Notes: generated from the letters alone by a model not told the origin. 64,000 nucleotides of DNA from Chitinophagaceae bacterium (GCA_020403455.1 JADBXP010000004.1:1-64000), one strand, 5' to 3'. Positions 19,765 through 28,714 are shown, counted from the first letter of the stretch. A program made the numbers and translations.

Positions 19765-21291
19765 TTAGGAAGTAGCGTGCTGAGGGGCTTTATTGGAAAG
19801 ATAGAGTGCGCCAATGACAAAGCATACACCGGAAATAATGATGGGATATTGAAGTCCGGCGAGTTTGTCATCGGTTTGTATGGTAGTGAGTAAAGTGGCA
19901 ATAAAGGGGGTGAGACCGCCAAAGACACCATTGCCGATGTGATAGGGCAATGACATGGAAGTGTAGCGGATGCGGGTAGGGAAGAGTTCAACCAGGAAGG
20001 CAGCGATGGGTCCATATACCATGGTTACATAGAGAATCATGATGAACACCAAGAGTACCATTTTCCAATAGGCTTCATTGCCCAGTTTGATGGTATATTT
20101 TTTTTCGGGATGCAGTGTTGTTTTCAGTCCGCCACTGTACGCTGTGTCTTTGATCACTTCCGTGCGAACGGCTCCGGATGCAAAAAAATACTGGTGTGTT
20201 ACTGTTCTTACAGTGTCACCTGTTGTGGGCAATGGCACGAGGTTTCTCTTGATTTGTTTCAGGTCTGCCAATTCAATTTGACCCTTGAGATCGGATAATT
20301 GTAGGAGTCCCTTGAACAACACAGGATAGGTAAGTACTGCCAGCAACATGCCTGTCAGCATGATCCATTTTCTGCCGATGCGGTCACTCCAGGCACCGAA
20401 GACGACGAAGAAGGGGGTGGCGAACAGGATGGCCCAGATGAGGAGGGTACGGGATTGGTCGAAATCTATTTTACAGACATTTTCTATGAAGGACTGCGCA
20501 TAAAACTGACCGGTGTACCATACAACGCCTTGACCCATGGTTGCTCCGAACAGTGCCAGCAGTACCATTTTCAGGTTGGTGGTGTGACCGAAGCTTTCTT
20601 TGAGTGGGTTGACCGAGAGTTGACCGGCATCTTTGATTTGTTGAAAGAGGGGTGACTCTTTCATTTTAAGACGGATGTAAACAGAGACGATGACAAGGAA
20701 GATGGAGAGGAGGAAGGGGATGCGCCAGCCCCACTCATTGAATTTAGCGATGGAGCGGGTTTCGTTGGTATCGAGGGAGTGACGGGTAAGGAGAACAACG
20801 CCCAGAGAAACAAAGAGTCCGAGGGTAGCGGTGGTCTGAATCCAGGAGGTATAAAAACCCCGTTGGTGATCGGGTGCGTGTTCGGCGACATAGGTAGCGG
20901 CGCCGCCGTATTCACCACCCAGTGCGAGTCCTTGCAGCAAACGCAGCAATAGTACCAGCAAGGGTGCCAGGAAGCCGATGGATTCGAATGAGGGGATGAG
21001 ACCGATCGCGAAGGTAGCGCCTCCCATGATGATGAGGGTGAGCAGGAAGGTATGTTTGCGACCGATGATGTCACCGAGTCTGCCGAATACGATGGCGCCG
21101 AAGGGACGTACGAGGAAGCCGGCAGCGAAGGTAGCGAGGGTGGAAAGCAGGGCAGCGGTGGGATTGGTTTTCGGGAAGAACTGACCTGCGAGTACGGTGG
21201 CGAGACTACCAAAGATGTAAAAATCGTACCATTCGATGAGGGTACCCAGGCTGGAGGCGCCGATTACTTTCCAAATTCCTTTTTGCTGCAT
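19765..21291 (-). CDS. MFS transporter, metabolite:H+ symporter (MHS/ProP-like)
   Basis: GTLIEWYDFYIFGSLATVLAGQFFP, RPFGAIVFGRLGDIIGRKHTFLLTLIIMGGATFAIGLIPSF. Confidence 0.92.
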   Translation of the reverse strand: MQQKGIWKVIGASSLGTLIEWYDFYIFGSLATVLAGQFFPKTNPTAALLSTLATFAAGFLVRPFGAIVFGRLGDIIGRKHTFLLTLIIMGGATFAIGLIPSFESIGFLAPLLVLLLRLLQGLALGGEYGGAATYVAEHAPDHQRGFYTSWIQTTATLGLFVSLGVVLLTRHSLDTNETRSIAKFNEWGWRIPFLLSIFLVIVSVYIRLKMKESPLFQQIKDAGQLSVNPLKESFGHTTNLKMVLLALFGATMGQGVVWYTGQFYAQSFIENVCKIDFDQSRTLLIWAILFATPFFVVFGAWSDRIGRKWIMLTGMLLAVLTYPVLFKGLLQLSDLKGQIELADLKQIKRNLVPLPTTGDTVRTVTHQYFFASGAVRTEVIKDTAYSGGLKTTLHPEKKYTIKLGNEAYWKMVLLVFIMILYVTMVYGPIAAFLVELFPTRIRYTSMSLPYHIGNGVFGGLTPFIATLLTTIQTDDKLAGLQYPIIISGVCFVIGALYLSNKAPQHATS

Positions 21292-21552
21292 GGTGTTGTT
21301 TGAATGAACGAAAGTCAACTTACGGCTTTTGTGTCATTTGGCAAAATACAGCTATCAATGAGGAGTGGAATGTGAAGTGAGTTTTTGATTTTCTCCTCCT
21401 CTTTTTCTCCGCAGGGTCTTTCTTACGGCTTGCGCGGAAGAAGACCCTGCGGCATGAAAGAGAATTAAGTATAACCTAGTATATCATTGATAATAATGAT
21501 CTGCTTTTCCTTTGAAAATTTACAAATGTTTTTAAGAATATTCAAAGTAAAG

Positions 21553-21935
21553 GCATAGTCTTTCGAATGAAATGAGAAGACTGTGCGGGTGGATTCCATA
21601 TACACCAACTAAAAAAGTTTCTGTAAATGATGTCTTGACAAAGCAATTGAAAAGTATCCCGCATAGTCCTCCAGCGCTGCGCTGCAGGAAGTGCGTGTGC
21701 GCCTATGGAGCAAGACTGTGCAGAGAAAGAAATTTCTCCTCCGCATAGTCTTTCGAATGAAATGAGAAGACTGTGCGGGTGGATTCCATATACACCAACT
21801 AAAAAAGTTTCTGTAAATGATGTCTTGACAAAGCAATTGAAAAGTATCCCGCATAGTCCTCCAGAGTTGCGCTGCAGGAAGAACTTGTGCGCCTATGGAG
21901 CAAGACCATCCGGAGGAAGTAGTATTAATGAACTC
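21553..21935. repeat. Tandem pair of interspersed-repeat units (period about 190 bp)
   Basis: GCATAGTCTTTCGAATGAAATGAGAAGACTGTGCGGGTGGATTCCATATACACCAACTAAAAAAGTTTCTGTAAATGATGTCTTGACAAAGCAATTGAAAAGTATCCCGCATAGTCCTCCAG starts at 21553 and again at 21743. Confidence 0.9.
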
Positions 21936-21950
21936 TCCCAACTATTATTT

Positions 21951-22556
21951 TCAAAACCGTTTCCCGATTGTAAACATAAGCTGAGAAATAGTATCGCCCT
22001 GCGTATCAAACTGAAGACCTGCTAAAACACCCAGACAAATATTACTTTTTAATGTGTAATTATAAACCAATTGTCCGCTCCCACCCAATGCCAGGGTTCT
22101 TAAAGGACTTAAATTTTGAAGTACAACAACTGGAAATGGCACGCCAGGGATATATTCGAGACTGACCGCATCCGGCAAAGAAGTAGATTGGTATCTTATC
22201 ACGCTACCCAGGCGAAGCTGAAAGTCATGTTTTTGTGAGGCAATAAAACTATAGCCAATATGTGAAGCTGCCTGAAAACCCGCAGTTGCATAACGAATTG
22301 AACCATCACTTAGTTGACCTGAGGGTGTAGGGTAAAAAATTGAATAAAGTGTGCCATCATTAATAGTTCCTCCCAGTGAGTTAGACCAAGTAAGTTTCTT
22401 CTTAAATTTTTTACTGTACTCTGTAAAAAAACTAAACCCAAAGCTATCTCCTGTGCCATTAAAATTTGTCCCCGCTGAAAACTGTAAAAGTTTTGTCTGG
22501 GCATTGGTTTGACTGAGCAGGATGATTGCGACGAAAAGACTAGAAAAATATTTCAT
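21951..22556 (-). CDS. Putative outer-membrane beta-barrel-like protein
   Basis: Signal peptide MKYFSSLFVAIILLSQTNAQ; alternating beta pattern, terminal Phe (FTIGKRF). Confidence 0.6.
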   Translation of the reverse strand: MKYFSSLFVAIILLSQTNAQTKLLQFSAGTNFNGTGDSFGFSFFTEYSKKFKKKLTWSNSLGGTINDGTLYSIFYPTPSGQLSDGSIRYATAGFQAASHIGYSFIASQKHDFQLRLGSVIRYQSTSLPDAVSLEYIPGVPFPVVVLQNLSPLRTLALGGSGQLVYNYTLKSNICLGVLAGLQFDTQGDTISQLMFTIGKRF

Positions 22557-22794
22557 GAATTGTATTTAAAACCATTTTATGCCAGGGATCCTTCAGGCGA
22601 AAACAAAAACAGCAAATTGCTTGCCAAAGACAACATACACACTATCAGCTTCATTTATATTCCCTAGTAATTTTAGCTCTAATAATGAAACGATACTCCC
22701 TACTTGCCTTTCCAGAATCAAGCTTTAAAACCTTTACTGTAAATTCTTGATTTAGTCTCAATAAATAATCAATCTATGCTCTGTTTGAATAAAT

Positions 22795-22814
22795 AAATGC
22801 GGAAAACCGTAATT
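22795..22814. promoter_or_regulatory. Imperfect dyad AAATGCGG-AAAA-CCGTAATT
   Basis: Second copy of the 2951 dyad (6/8 arm matches) with conserved right flank; about 240 bp upstream of the 22556 start. Confidence 0.45.
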
Positions 22815-23006
22815 ACCTATCCCATTTTTTGACTTAAAACATTGATTTTCAATAAAGCGATTTTTGTGTTTTCTCCTCCGCATAGTCTTTCGAATGAAGT
22901 GAGAAGACTGTGTGGGTGGATTGTAAATCAACCAAATGAGTAGGTATCTGCATCGAGGGACAGAGCAATTGAAAAGCATGGCGCAAAGTCTCCGCCAAAG
23001 GCGGAA
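22808..23006. repeat. Direct repeat DR-left (about 199 bp) flanking the bacteriocin locus
   Basis: By eye matches 28728-28926 over 199 nt with 3 mismatches, same orientation. Confidence 0.9.
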
Positions 23007-23461
23007 AGAAACGCACAGGCATACATGTATCTGCGGAGATCATTGAATTTTTTGTTCATTGCACGCCCTGCAGAGAAAAAAATGATCACGGAGTTTTTTA
23101 CCGCCGCCTGACGGAAGCAGATTTACGGTCTTTCATGGAATTGATTAGCCCGGAGAAAACGGTGAGGGCTTGATTGGGCGGGTAAATAGAACAAGAGTTT
23201 ATCTCTTTTTTAGAACTCTTATAAAGATGTTTTTTTAGTACATTTTTCTGGTTAAAGTATGAGACAGAATTCGAATATGAATACTATTATAAACAAAGTA
23301 TCCTATGAGATTACGTCGTAACTACTTTAACGTAGTTTTATATTTAAAAAATATTAAACCAAGCAGACAGATTAATTATAAACTACTTGAAGTTGACTCT
23401 GTGTACCAAACAAGAAACATACTCCCCATTTTAAACCATACAACATTGATCGTAAAAGTGC

Positions 23462-25621
23462 TTAAATGGTTTCTGTATGATAGTTCCATAAACCCTTATA
23501 GTGTCCGTTACTTTGCATTAATTGATGATGAGACCCCTGCTCTACTAGCTTACCATGGCTCAATACCAATATATTGTCACAATTTCTAATGGTAGTTAGT
23601 CTGTGAGCTATAATAATAACAGTTTTGCCCTGAGCCTTAAACCAATTCATCGAATCCTGCACTTTTTGTTCACTTGCAGGGTCAAGACTACTGGTGGCTT
23701 CATCTAGAATTAGAATCTCCGGATTTCGGTATAAAGCTCTTACAATAGCGATGCGTTGTCGCTGTCCTCCAGATAAATTTACACCTTGCTCACTAACAAT
23801 GCTATTATAAGTATTGGGAAGCTTTTCAATAAAATCATCAATACCAATCATTTTAGAAAGGGACAAAACTCTTTGCATATCCGGTTCATTGTCGCCAATG
23901 GCAATATTATCAATTATTGTACCAGTGAATAGATCAATATTTTGTGGTACCACACCCACCATTTGCCGCAAGCTGCGGTTGCTGATGTGTTGCAAATCCA
24001 GTCCACCAATGGTGATATTTCCCTCTTTTAACGGGTACATATTCTGTAGTAGTGAAAGCAGGGTAGATTTACCACTGCCGCTTTCACCTACAATGGCTGT
24101 ACTTTGCCCTTTTGATATAGCAAGGTTCAATCCTTCGAATACGGTAGTTCTTGAACCGTAACGAAATGTTACGTTATTGAAATAAATATCGCCAATCTGT
24201 TCGGGTGTGAGCTCAATTTTATTTTCGTTGGATGATTCGGTCTCAAGATCAATGATTTCAAATAAACGGTCGGCGGCAATCAAGGCATCCTGAATGTTTT
24301 TGTTGGCTCCAATGAGTGATGAAGCAGGGCCGGTAAAATAACCCACTAATGCATAAAAAGAAAGTAGCTCACCCGGTGATAACTCTCTTTGTATGACAAA
24401 ATAAGACCCGGCCCATAGCAGGATAATCGTAAAAAGTCTTGTGAAAAACTCTGACCCGGTACCAATGTATAAGGAATAAATACTTGTTTTATAAATAGTG
24501 CGGAGCAATGTTACAAACCTGACCTCTGTTTTATCATTGGCAAATGTTTCTAAGCCAAACCGCTTAATGGTGCCTACTGCATTTAAACTTTCCACCAACT
24601 GACTTTCTAATTCTGCACTTTCTTCCATTAAGCGACGCTGCCATTTCTTGTTAACCTTATTGCTTATCCAGTAAATAAGCAGGTAAACAGGAATAATGGC
24701 AAGCATGATTAACGCTAATTTCCAGTAGTAAAAAAACATGAGTACGATACTGAAAATCACAATTAGGCCGTTTACAATAAAGTTTAGTGCTACGTTGTTG
24801 ATAAACTCCCGAATATTTACCGCATCATTTACCCTGCTGATGATTTCGCCCACCCGCATGGTGTCAAAAAAACGCTGGGGTAGTTTGAGCAAGTGCTTGT
24901 AATAACCCAGTATCAAACGGGCATCAATCATTTGTCCAGTTTGTAATCCAAATACTGTTTTATACCCGCCAATAATGAGTTGAAAAATAAGAATCACAAT
25001 CATTGCTACACTCAGCAGGTTGAGTAGACGTATATTTCCTTCCACCAAAACAAAATCAATAATCTTTTGCATGTAGATGGAAGTGGATAAGCCAAGAATG
25101 GTATAAACTAAAGCACCGACCAATGCCTGAACCATGATAGCTGAATGTGGACGTATCAACTGCCAAAAGCGAGCCGCATTGCTGATTTTTTGTTTGCCGG
25201 TTACAAAACCATCATCGGGCAGTAAGAGCACGATGACGCCGCTCCATATCTCTTGAAACTTAGCCAATGAAACCGTATGAAAATCACCATCACCCGGATC
25301 CATATAGGCTAGTTTCTTCTTAGTAAACTTATAGATAACTACATAGTGATGTAAGCCATTTTTCAATACCACATGGGCAATAGCTGGCAATGGTACTTTG
25401 GCTAAACTTTCTAACTGGCCTTTAGCACCCTTAGCCTGAAAGCCCAAACGTTCAGCAGCCCCTATTAAACCCAATACATTGGTACCCCGCTTATCGGTAC
25501 CGGCATATTGCCGAATGCGACTTACAGGCAACTGTAAGTTATAGTGCATAGCTATTGAGGCTAAGCAAGTTGCACCACAATCGGTGATATCTCTTTGCTT
25601 TATCCGTACACGTTTATTCAT
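23462..25621 (-). CDS. Peptidase-domain (C39) ABC transporter, bacteriocin exporter/processing
   Basis: N-terminal C39: QRDITDCGATCLASIAMHY (Cys), LHHYVVIY (His), MDPGDG (Asp); ABC: GESGSGKSTLL, LSGGQRQRIAIVRALYRNPEILILDEATSSLD. Confidence 0.96.
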   Translation of the reverse strand: MNKRVRIKQRDITDCGATCLASIAMHYNLQLPVSRIRQYAGTDKRGTNVLGLIGAAERLGFQAKGAKGQLESLAKVPLPAIAHVVLKNGLHHYVVIYKFTKKKLAYMDPGDGDFHTVSLAKFQEIWSGVIVLLLPDDGFVTGKQKISNAARFWQLIRPHSAIMVQALVGALVYTILGLSTSIYMQKIIDFVLVEGNIRLLNLLSVAMIVILIFQLIIGGYKTVFGLQTGQMIDARLILGYYKHLLKLPQRFFDTMRVGEIISRVNDAVNIREFINNVALNFIVNGLIVIFSIVLMFFYYWKLALIMLAIIPVYLLIYWISNKVNKKWQRRLMEESAELESQLVESLNAVGTIKRFGLETFANDKTEVRFVTLLRTIYKTSIYSLYIGTGSEFFTRLFTIILLWAGSYFVIQRELSPGELLSFYALVGYFTGPASSLIGANKNIQDALIAADRLFEIIDLETESSNENKIELTPEQIGDIYFNNVTFRYGSRTTVFEGLNLAISKGQSTAIVGESGSGKSTLLSLLQNMYPLKEGNITIGGLDLQHISNRSLRQMVGVVPQNIDLFTGTIIDNIAIGDNEPDMQRVLSLSKMIGIDDFIEKLPNTYNSIVSEQGVNLSGGQRQRIAIVRALYRNPEILILDEATSSLDPASEQKVQDSMNWFKAQGKTVIIIAHRLTTIRNCDNILVLSHGKLVEQGSHHQLMQSNGHYKGLWNYHTETI

Positions 25622-26769
25622 GGTTGCTTAGCTGTTCGGTGTGCAGGTGGCGCTGTGGGGTTGAGCCAATCATCTACTTTATCAAACAGTAATTGCCATA
25701 GTGTACGCTCTGCCACTACGAAACGTGCTTGAAAAGTAAGCCCCTTTTTTAATTCTCCTTTGTAGCCGTTTTTAAGTAAAAGCTGTGTGCTGTCGAAACT
25801 ACAACGTACTTTAAAAACCAGCTTATTTTCTGCCATCGTAAAATCATTGTCAATAGCAATCACCTTACCGGTAAGTATGCCAAAATAATTATAATCAAAA
25901 GCATCTATCTGGAAGCGTACTGGCTGATGAAGTTTGAGTAAGCCTACATCCCTCGTGCTTACGTAACATTCTCCTATTAAATTGCTTTGCGGCGAAATGA
26001 TGCAAAGTGTTTCTCCGGCTGAAATAAAACCACCCGCATAACGAGTGTTGATATTCTGTATTATACCAGAAACGGGTGCATAGATAAAATGATTTTTTTT
26101 ATCGGTTTCAATTTGGTTGCGCTGCGCCGTAAATTGCGATATTTCTAGTTTATAACGTTGTAAATCATTTTGCCAATTGGTGATTTGTTCATTCTTAAAT
26201 GCATTGAAAGAAGCCTGTAAGCGTTCAGCTTCTATTTCTTTATCAAAATGCTCCTTGGGTGCAATTACTTTGTCCTTGATTAATTGATTATTGATCTCCC
26301 GCTCTCTGTTTACCTTTTTAATTGCAGCCAGTTGATCGTTAAGTTGAAACAAAAACTTACTAAGTTGCTGGCGATAAAGTGGTGTCTGCAGTACTAGCGA
26401 CTCGTAATTAATATTACTGGTAAGCTTTTCCAAATCGCTAATAAAGCCAAGCCGCTGGGTAAGCTCAAATTCATTAAGAATAAAGCGAGGTTCAGTGTTA
26501 TTGTCTTTGATAGTTGCTATCAGTTGCCCTTGTAGTATCGTGTCGCCCTCTTTTACAAGCAAGGTGGCAATTATACCGGAAAGCACCGGTTTGAGCTCAG
26601 TGCGTTCATGATGTGGGCGGGTTAGGCCGGTGGATTTGACTGAGATATTAGTTTTTATTATTGGTAGTATGGAAACACTTAAAAGCACTAAGAATAAACT
26701 AAGAAGATATATACTATTACTCTGCTTAGGTTTTAAAAAATGAGTCTCTTTCAAATCGTAGTCAAACAT
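25618..26769 (-). CDS. HlyD-family periplasmic adaptor for bacteriocin secretion
   Basis: Single N-terminal TM, lipoyl/barrel-sandwich segments (SGIIATLLVKEGDTILQGQLIATI; YAPVSGIIQNINTRYAGGFISAGETLCIISP); stop/start overlap with the exporter gene (25618-25621). Confidence 0.93.
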   Translation of the reverse strand: MFDYDLKETHFLKPKQSNSIYLLSLFLVLLSVSILPIIKTNISVKSTGLTRPHHERTELKPVLSGIIATLLVKEGDTILQGQLIATIKDNNTEPRFILNEFELTQRLGFISDLEKLTSNINYESLVLQTPLYRQQLSKFLFQLNDQLAAIKKVNREREINNQLIKDKVIAPKEHFDKEIEAERLQASFNAFKNEQITNWQNDLQRYKLEISQFTAQRNQIETDKKNHFIYAPVSGIIQNINTRYAGGFISAGETLCIISPQSNLIGECYVSTRDVGLLKLHQPVRFQIDAFDYNYFGILTGKVIAIDNDFTMAENKLVFKVRCSFDSTQLLLKNGYKGELKKGLTFQARFVVAERTLWQLLFDKVDDWLNPTAPPAHRTAKQP

Positions 26770-26853
26770 TTCCTTCCTTTAAAAAATACCTTTTATGAAT
26801 AATAAAAAGTAGCCCGATTTAATTAAAAACAGGGTACTTTCAAAGATTCTCTG

Positions 26854-26982
26854 CTATTTCTCATATAATGCTTTAGTATGAGCAACGCAAGCTCCAATAA
26901 GCATTCCTATTCCGAAAATGAAGGGCCAATATTTTCGTAAGCCAGAGAAACCTTCCTGAAAGAAATTTTCCATATTGTTCAT
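26854..26982 (-). CDS. 42-aa single-TM peptide; candidate immunity/accessory peptide
   Basis: MNNMENFFQEGFSGLRKYWPFIFGIGMLIGACVAHTKALYEK; internal Met of ORF 26854..27051; start overlaps the stop of the 26979 gene by 4 bp. Confidence 0.55.
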   Translation of the reverse strand: MNNMENFFQEGFSGLRKYWPFIFGIGMLIGACVAHTKALYEK

Positions 26983-27203
26983 TTTGTAGCCCACTGAACC
27001 ATTTTGTAACAACCATAGCCAACAGCTGCCCCAACTAAAGGAATTCCGCAAACTGCAGCGCCTACTAATAATACTTTACCTGCAACTGCCCCAGATGTTA
27101 CTATTGCTGGTGGTATAGCGCCTCCGTTTATTTCCTTCTCCTCTTCTACCGATAAAGAGGCCATTTTAATTTCACTTAAGGAAAATGAGTTATTTGTTTT
27201 CAT
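26979..27203 (-). CDS. Double-glycine-leader bacteriocin-like peptide (class II type)
   Basis: MKTNNSFSLSEIKMASLSVEEEKEINGG / AIPPAIVTSGAVAGKVLLVGAAVCGIPLVGAAVGYGCYKMVQWATK; canonical GG leader, Gly/Ala-rich hydrophobic core. Confidence 0.85.
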   Translation of the reverse strand: MKTNNSFSLSEIKMASLSVEEEKEINGGAIPPAIVTSGAVAGKVLLVGAAVCGIPLVGAAVGYGCYKMVQWATK

Positions 27204-27333
27204 TTTGCTTGTTAATAATAGGGATACAGAATATTCTTACTTCTTTATGACAAAATATTCACGTGGTAACTTTACTAACTGAATAACCAAAAGCCAGATA
27301 TTAATTTATCAAATTCAAATAGTAATATCAAAA

Positions 27334-27819
27334 TCAGGCTAACTTTAGCACATCATCTAGTATAAATGCATATGTATTGTAAATAGCATGTATAAAAAAT
27401 GTATAAAAAAATCCTGATTTGCCTCGATTTATAAAATAAACATATACCCTACAAAAAATTATTCCGGCAAAAGTTGAATCAATAATTGTTAGAACATTAT
27501 AGTTGTGAGTTATACCAAACAATAAAGAAGCAGAAAAAATCAATATGTACAGTTTTGAATTAGATTTCTTTCTAACAAACTTGTAAAAAAGGACTATTGG
27601 TAATGCTTGAAAAACTGCCGTTTCAATCAATGGTCCCCAAACCGAACCTATTAGGAATATTTTAAATAAAGTATCAGTATTTGTAAAATATTCTACTTTG
27701 CATTCACCGTTAGACAAAATATAAGGGCAAATAATTGAGAATAAATGCCCTAACATAATTAGGATTGCCAAATTTGAAAGAAAAAAAAGGGAGTCTGAAT
27801 GATTATTCCATTTTGACAT
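27334..27819 (-). CDS. CPBP-family intramembrane metalloprotease-like protein, candidate immunity
   Basis: GPLIETAVFQALP (motif 1 variant), LLFGITHNYN (FxxxH), FFIHAIYNTYAF (HxxxN) in a multi-TM context. Confidence 0.75.
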   Translation of the reverse strand: MSKWNNHSDSLFFLSNLAILIMLGHLFSIICPYILSNGECKVEYFTNTDTLFKIFLIGSVWGPLIETAVFQALPIVLFYKFVRKKSNSKLYILIFSASLLFGITHNYNVLTIIDSTFAGIIFCRVYVYFINRGKSGFFYTFFIHAIYNTYAFILDDVLKLA

Positions 27820-27897
27820 AAAATGAAAAAAAATGATTGCAATATCTAACTAAGATTATTGCAATCATATTTTTAAAAATTTTAACGATGTTGCCCT

Positions 27898-28110
27898 CTA
27901 TTTTTTTAAATTTGGAGGTAAAGAGGCTTGAAATTCTGCAGCCATGGTGCAAACTTTGAAAAACCCTTCTGCAAAGTCTACACAATAACCAGCTAGCTTT
28001 CCGACGGCCTTACCAAGTTGTTTCCCAACGTCACCTCCATTAATATTTACAATTTCGTCTTTATTCAAATCACTTAGATTGAAGCTTTTCAAATTCAGGT
28101 TTTTGTTCAT
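27898..28110 (-). CDS. Double-glycine-leader bacteriocin-like peptide
   Basis: MNKNLNLKSFNLSDLNKDEIVNINGG / DVGKQLGKAVGKLAGYCVDFAEGFFKVCTMAAEFQASLPPNLKK. Confidence 0.8.
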   Translation of the reverse strand: MNKNLNLKSFNLSDLNKDEIVNINGGDVGKQLGKAVGKLAGYCVDFAEGFFKVCTMAAEFQASLPPNLKK

Positions 28111-28168
28111 TTTTTAATTTTTTTACATAAATAATTAGATAGGATCTTTAGCATAAATTTTTTTTCAA

Positions 28169-28399
28169 CTACCATGAACCAGTTGCACCATGGCCACGAC
28201 TACCCCCACGAACTTCGTAATAACCCTCCTTGAAACCTTCACAAAAATCCATGAAAAAATCAACTATTCCAGCCTTTTCGACTACCCATTTCGTGCCATC
28301 CCAAATTTTTTTAAAGGGTATTCTTCCACCTTCAATGAATATAATTTCATCGTTTGCTAAAGGAATCAATCCCATTCTATTTAATTCCAAAGTTTGCAT
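28169..28399 (-). CDS. Double-glycine-leader bacteriocin-like peptide
   Basis: MQTLELNRMGLIPLANDEIIFIEGG / RIPFKKIWDGTKWVVEKAGIVDFFMDFCEGFKEGYYEVRGGSRGHGATGSW. Confidence 0.72.
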   Translation of the reverse strand: MQTLELNRMGLIPLANDEIIFIEGGRIPFKKIWDGTKWVVEKAGIVDFFMDFCEGFKEGYYEVRGGSRGHGATGSW

Positions 28400-28416
28400 A
28401 AATTAAAGTTTTTTCA

Positions 28417-28566
28417 TCACCTCTCTTTCGCTGTGGTGTAGATTATTTTTAATTCAGCGTCACGCAGAATTCCCGCTACCGTGAACTCGGTTTTTCCAGT
28501 TTTGCTTTTGGCCGGACTGTCTAATGTTAAACCCCGGGTTGTATCGTGCCAACCAACGTCCTTTTT
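28417..28566 (-). pseudogene. Start-less coding remnant upstream of the bacteriocin peptide gene
   Basis: Manual translation: KKDVGWHDTTRGLTLDSPAKSKTGKTEFTVAGILRDAELKIIYTTAKER*, open frame between stops with no ATG/GTG/TTG; 5' part coincides with repeat sequence. Confidence 0.3.
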
Positions 28567-28714
28567 TTATCCGCGGCCGCAGACATATGGCTAATGAAGG
28601 AGTAAAGCCCTGATTGCGCAATCAATCATGATCATAAGAATTCCTATCGCAATTTTTACATCTTTCATTACATACCAAAAAAATCAATCAATTATTTTTA
28701 AAATCTTGAAAAAT

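Noticed and set aside
20661-21212. 183-aa minus-strand ORF in an alternate frame of the MFS transporter
   Set aside because: Ser/Pro-rich alternate-frame translation inside a strong CDS.
22758-23043. ORFs 22758..22979 and 22849..23043 (also 21609..21941, 28848..29141, 30589..30876, 30795..31169, 30893..31087)
   Set aside because: They translate the interspersed repeats themselves (recurring peptides such as FSLHSKDYAEE, FGGDFA.CFSIALS); most likely spurious.
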